A DNA stretch of 64,000 nucleotides. Source: Desulfurispora thermophila DSM 16022 (GTDB lineage: Bacteria; Bacillota; Desulfotomaculia; Desulfotomaculales; Desulfurisporaceae). The position numbers were made by a program, and so were the translations under genes. Of the stretch, positions 59,092 to 64,000 are shown piece by piece (within the stretch, counting starts at the first letter, position 1; each line of letters opens with the position of its first letter). The notes under the pieces are model-generated. The model did not search any database and was not told where the DNA came from. It saw nothing but the letters and a program-made list of their open reading frames with translations. The stretch spans positions 62,001 through 126,000 of the forward strand of contig NZ_AQWN01000008.1 in the NCBI RefSeq assembly GCF_000376385.1, written 5' to 3'.

Positions 59092-60777
59092 ATGAACTAC
59101 CTGGTAGAAAGAGTGCGCGGCGGTATTGCAGCCGCCCTGGGAAAAGCCGTCCAGCAGGCCGTGGCGGCCGGTGACCTGCCGCCGTTGGAAATGCCTGCCT
59201 TTGTGGTGGAAGTGCCGCGGGAGAAGGAGCACGGCGACTTTGCCACCAACGCGGCCATGCTGCTGGCCCGTCCGGCCCGTCGCGCTCCGCGCCAGATTGC
59301 CGAAATTATTTTGAGCCACCTGCAGGCACCCGAACTGCCGCTGCAAAAAACCGAAATTGCCGGCCCCGGCTTTATTAATTTTTACCTGCATCCCGAATGG
59401 GTGCTGGCCGTCCTGCCGGAAATCATCGCCGCCGGGGAGAACTATGGCCGGCTGGGCATTGGTAAAGGGCAGAAGATACAGGTGGAGTTTGTCAGTGCCA
59501 ACCCCACCGGTCTTCTGCACATGGGCAATGCCCGGGGAGCCGCCCTGGGCGACAGCATTGCCGCTTTGTTGGACTTTGCCGGCTATGAGGTGACGCGCGA
59601 GTTCTACATCAACGATGCCGGCAACCAGATCCTGCACTTTGGCGCTTCCCTGGAGGCGCGCTATTTGCAGCAGCTGGGCTACGACGCCGCCGTGCCCGAG
59701 GAAGGCTACCACGGCGAGGATATAGTGGATACAGTGAAAAACTTCATTGCCCTGCACGGCGACCGCTACCTTAATGCCAGCCCGGACGAGCGACGGGCCG
59801 CCCTGACCGAATTTGCTTTAAATGAAAAATTAACCGCCATTAAAAATTCCCTGGCCAATTTCGGCGTGCATTACGACGTGTGGTTTTCCGAGCAGAGCCT
59901 GCATGACAGCGGTCAGGTGCAGCAGGCCATAGACATCCTGCGCCAGCGCGGCTACCTGTACGAACATGAATCAGCCCTGTGGTTTAAAGCACGGGAATTC
60001 GGCGTGGAAAAGGACGAAGTGCTGGTGCGCCAGAACGGTATTCCCACCTACTTCGCCGCCGATATCGCCTACCACATGAACAAATTCCAGCGGGGCTTCG
60101 ACCGGGTCATTGACATCTGGGGCGCCGATCACCACGGCCACGTGCCGCGCATGAAGGGGGCGGTGGCCGCCCTGGGCTACAACCCGGACAACTTGCAGAT
60201 CATTATCATGCAACTGGTGCGGCTGTACAAGAAGGGCGAAATTGTCCGCATGAGCAAGCGCACCGGCCAGTTTGTCACCCTGGACGAGCTGGTGGAAGAG
60301 GTGGGTAAGGACGCCGCCCGCTATTTCTTTGTCATGCGCAGCGCGGACAGCCACCTGGACTTTGATCTGGATCTGGCCCGTTCCCAGAGCAATGAAAACC
60401 CGGTCTACTACATCCAGTACGCCCACGCCCGCATCTGCAGCATCATGCGCCAGCTGGCCCAGCAGGGGGGCAGCCTGCCCGACCCGGCGCAGGTGGACTT
60501 GAGCTGTCTGACCGCCGAGGCCGAGCTGGCCCTGGCCCGCCGCCTGGCCGACCTGCCCGAGGAAATCGCCCTGTGCGCCCGCGACCTGGCGCCCCACCGC
60601 CTGGCCCGCTATGTGCACGAGGTGGCCGGGCTGTTCCACAGCTTCTACAACAGCCACCGCGTGCTTACGGAGGACGCCGCGCTCACGGCAGCCCGCCTGA
60701 TGCTGGTGCAGGCCACGCGCCTTGTGCTGGCCAACTGCCTGCGGCTGCTGGGCCTTTCTGCGCCGGAAAGCATGTGA
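59092..60777 (+). CDS. argS: arginyl-tRNA synthetase
   Basis: 561 residues, class I. EFVSANPTGLLHMGNARGAA with HMGN as the HIGH variant near residue 142, GDSIAALLDFAGYEVTREFY, IWGADHHGHVPRMKGAVAAL, MSKRTGQFVTLDELVEEVGK, and the DALR anticodon-binding end (VHEVAGLFHSFYNSHRVLTE). Charges tRNA-Arg. Ribosome site TTAAGGAGTGCATCAAGC. Confidence 0.96.
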   Translation: MNYLVERVRGGIAAALGKAVQQAVAAGDLPPLEMPAFVVEVPREKEHGDFATNAAMLLARPARRAPRQIAEIILSHLQAPELPLQKTEIAGPGFINFYLHPEWVLAVLPEIIAAGENYGRLGIGKGQKIQVEFVSANPTGLLHMGNARGAALGDSIAALLDFAGYEVTREFYINDAGNQILHFGASLEARYLQQLGYDAAVPEEGYHGEDIVDTVKNFIALHGDRYLNASPDERRAALTEFALNEKLTAIKNSLANFGVHYDVWFSEQSLHDSGQVQQAIDILRQRGYLYEHESALWFKAREFGVEKDEVLVRQNGIPTYFAADIAYHMNKFQRGFDRVIDIWGADHHGHVPRMKGAVAALGYNPDNLQIIIMQLVRLYKKGEIVRMSKRTGQFVTLDELVEEVGKDAARYFFVMRSADSHLDFDLDLARSQSNENPVYYIQYAHARICSIMRQLAQQGGSLPDPAQVDLSCLTAEAELALARRLADLPEEIALCARDLAPHRLARYVHEVAGLFHSFYNSHRVLTEDAALTAARLMLVQATRLVLANCLRLLGLSAPESM

Positions 60778-60789
60778 GGTTGATTGCAA

Positions 60790-60957
60790 ATGAAAGAGAC
60801 AATCAAAGATATCCTGCTCTCCACCGCGGCCGGCTTTGTGGTGGGGGCGCTCTTCGCCCGTTTGCGCCTGCCCGTGCCCGCTCCGCCCACCCCGGCCGGT
60901 GTGATGGGCATTGTGGGGCTTTTCCTGGGTTACTGGCTGGTTTCCCGCCTGAATTGA
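60790..60957 (+). CDS. small XapX/DUF1427-like membrane protein
   Basis: 55 residues: MKETIKDILLSTAAGFVVGA, LFARLRLPVPAPPTPAGVMG, IVGLFLGYWLVSRLN. Two hydrophobic helices with the RLxxPxPxPPxxxGxxGIVGxxLG pattern of the XapX family, tiny membrane proteins of unknown role. Start 12 bases after argS stop; TGAGGTTGATTGCAA acts as the ribosome site. Confidence 0.8.
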   Translation: MKETIKDILLSTAAGFVVGALFARLRLPVPAPPTPAGVMGIVGLFLGYWLVSRLN

Positions 60958-62683
<1,726 letters not shown>

Positions 62684-62728
62684 CCTGCCGTTATTTCGAC
62701 AATATTTATATTGTTTAATGGACTTGAG

Positions 62729-62758
62729 ACAGCTCGCCGGACAGCGGGCTGTTTTTTT
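62729..62758 (+). terminator. terminator after pyrG
   Basis: ACAGCTCGC (62729-62737) / GCGGGCTGT (62744-62752) with one G-U pair, followed by TTTTTTCT. Confidence 0.85.
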
Positions 62759-62936
62759 CTGACAAAATATTGCAAGAAAAATTTTCCTCAACCGGCCGGC
62801 AGTCCGGCAGGATTAACAGCCCGGTGTGCAGAAAGTGAAAATTAATTATTTTATTACGCGGCCTGAACACAGAGATGGGTAACCAATAACAACCTGAAGG
62901 GAGCATGGAGTTGTTTGGGGTAAAAAAAGGGGGACG

Positions 62937-63365
62937 GTGAGGGAGCCGATGGGCGGAGAAATGTATAGCGTGTTGGTGGTGGATGACCAGCCTGGACTGC
63001 GCCGGTTGCTCTATGAAGCGCTTACCGACGTGTGTCCTTGTGTTCTGGCTGCTGCCGGTGGGCGGGAGGCACTGGCAATGATTGACCGGCACCGGCCGGC
63101 CATTGTGCTGCTGGATTTAAAAATGCCGGGTCTGGATGGCGTGGATACATTGCGCCTGCTGCGGGAGAGGTATCCTGACATGGTGGTTGTGGTCATGACG
63201 GCCTACAGTGAACTGGAAACGCTGAAAAGCATCAAGGAGCTGGGAGTGAGTCATTATCTGGCCAAACCCTTTGACATTCACGAAGTGCGGTATCTGGTCA
63301 AGGCCCTGCTGGCAAAAGTGGACAAAAAAAACTGCGACTGGCGGGAGAGAGCCGGCGGAGCATGA
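62937..63365 (+). CDS. spo0F: Spo0F-like single-domain response regulator
   Basis: About 142 residues, receiver domain only: YSVLVVDDQPGLRRLLYEAL, phospho-Asp in AIVLLDLKMPGLDGVDTLRL, VVVMTAYSELETLKSIKELG, and Lys in HYLAKPFDIHEVRYLVKALL. No output domain. The position pyrG-spo0F-fba is conserved in Bacillus, supporting Spo0F of the sporulation phosphorelay. Start options GTG 62937, ATG 62949 and ATG 62961 (the last has GGCGGAGAA before it). Confidence 0.85.
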   Translation: MREPMGGEMYSVLVVDDQPGLRRLLYEALTDVCPCVLAAAGGREALAMIDRHRPAIVLLDLKMPGLDGVDTLRLLRERYPDMVVVVMTAYSELETLKSIKELGVSHYLAKPFDIHEVRYLVKALLAKVDKKNCDWRERAGGA

Positions 63366-63565
63366 AGGGTGGTCGACAGGGCTGCCTGCGGATCCAAAGC
63401 GGGCGGTTTGCCAGCATGGGGTTGGCTGGTAAAGATGATGCTTGGAATCCTGTGTAGCGGGTTATGATATAATCTGTGAATAAGATCTATGTTGCAGGTG
63501 TTTCGGGATATTGTTGGGGACAATATTGTGGTGAAAACTTAACAGGCAAGGAGGTTTAAATAAAC
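63366..63565. promoter_or_regulatory. gap with probable fba promoter
   Basis: TATAAT at 63468-63473 with TTGGAA at 63442-63447 (20-base spacing, wide). The fba ribosome site AGGCAAGGAGG lies at 63544-63554. Confidence 0.4.
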
Positions 63566-64000
63566 ATGCCTTTTGTACCAGTAGATGTATTGCTTAAACA
63601 GGCCGAAGAAGGCCAGTACGCCGTGGGGGCCTTCAACTGCAACAATATGGAGATCGTGCAGGCCATCGTGGCGGCCGCCGAGGCGGAAAGGGCGCCTGTG
63701 ATCATGCAGGCCAGCCAGGGAGCTATCAAGTACGCCGGTTTGGACTTCATAGTGGCCATGGCCCGCCAGGCCGCGGAAAAGGCCAGCGTGCCTGTGGCGC
63801 TGCATCTGGACCACGGTACCAGCTTCGCCCAGGTCATGCAGTGCATCCGGGCCGGCTTCAGCTCGGTGATGATCGACGGCTCCAAGTTGCCCCTGGAAGA
63901 AAACATCGCTCTCACCCGCCAGGTGCTGGCCGTGGCCCGGGCGGTGGGCGTATCGGTGGAAGCCGAACTGGGCAAAATAGGTGGGACGGAGGACGATATC
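63566..64000 (+). CDS. fba: class II fructose-bisphosphate aldolase (5' part)
   Basis: The first 145 codons are in the window: MPFVPVDVLLKQAEEGQYAV, GAFNCNNMEIVQAIVAAAEA, APVIMQASQGAIKYAG, zinc ligand region VPVALHLDHGTSFAQVMQCI, SSVMIDGSKLPLEENIALTR, VEAELGKIGGTEDD. Zn-dependent aldolase cleaving or making fructose 1,6-bisphosphate. Continues past the right edge. Confidence 0.96.
   Translation, partial: MPFVPVDVLLKQAEEGQYAVGAFNCNNMEIVQAIVAAAEAERAPVIMQASQGAIKYAGLDFIVAMARQAAEKASVPVALHLDHGTSFAQVMQCIRAGFSSVMIDGSKLPLEENIALTRQVLAVARAVGVSVEAELGKIGGTEDDI

Overview
The window looks like a chromosomal piece of a spore-forming, strictly anaerobic sulfate-reducing member of the Bacillota (Desulfotomaculum / Desulfofundulus / Desulfurispora type; the genus is inferred, not proven). 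Reasons: a complete dissimilatory sulfite reductase locus in the Gram-positive arrangement (dsrAB, dsrD, dsrMK, dsrC, dsrN, with no dsrJOP), a trimeric electron-bifurcating [FeFe] hydrogenase, HdrA-type flavoproteins, spore germination genes sleB-ypeB, a Spo0F-like regulator in the order pyrG-spo0F-fba, and GC-rich genes with strong AGGAGG-type ribosome binding sites.

Layout. 1-7002: end of a TusA-like sulfur carrier gene, then MvhD, an HdrA with a GltD/NfnB-like NADPH module inside it, a second HdrA, a small winged-helix protein, HdrC, HdrB and a DsrE2-like protein. This reads as one tightly packed operon linking sulfur-carrier proteins to a heterodisulfide-reductase-like electron complex. 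7113-10663: a DUF169 protein, a Uma2 gene remnant, and a divergent Crp/Fnr regulator unit with two matching operators, each placed at -41.5 of a plausible promoter. 10837-15597 (minus): hydABC-type hydrogenase, with a 357-bp foldback element between two of its genes. 15869-22049: efflux transporter, glutaminyl-tRNA synthetase, PepSY protein and a two-component system. 22109-29489: glycine riboswitch, then the whole glycine cleavage system (gcvT, H, PA, PB, lpd) and lplA. 29633-34822: accessory island with Uma2, an orphan Csx1-like CARF-HEPN protein, a UGA-containing selenoprotein gene, a HepT/MntA pair, two DUF488 proteins and a DuOB protein. 34871-36324: VanW-like protein and a broken chemotaxis receptor. 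36326-38115 (minus): tungstate-type ABC transporter under a Moco/Tuco-type riboswitch. 38266-40165: MetE-like protein and PHP phosphatase. 40593-48532: dsr locus. 48673-50799: sleB-ypeB. 50835-58540: T-box leader, Lrp/AsnC regulator, aminotransferase, sodium symporter, arylacetate-CoA ligase and iorAB, which together fit oxidation of (probably aromatic) amino acids through 2-keto acids to acyl-CoA and acid. 59092-64000: argS, a XapX-like small protein, pyrG, spo0F-like, and the start of fba.

The most unusual signals are: (1) a family of long palindromic foldback elements (12801-13157, 55925-56134, 58553-58720, and a half copy near 48538), all in the same orientation relative to the flanking genes and with compensatory base changes between copies; (2) a selenoprotein of the SelW/Rdx type hidden by an in-frame UGA; (3) the HdrA-GltD fusion in a TusA/DsrE2 operon; (4) the paired class II-type Crp/Fnr operators; (5) the Moco-type riboswitch on the tungstate transporter; (6) an orphan Csx1-like ribonuclease next to a HepT whose catalytic His is replaced by Asn. 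No rRNA, tRNA or CRISPR array was seen. All calls come from reading the sequence; no database search was run.
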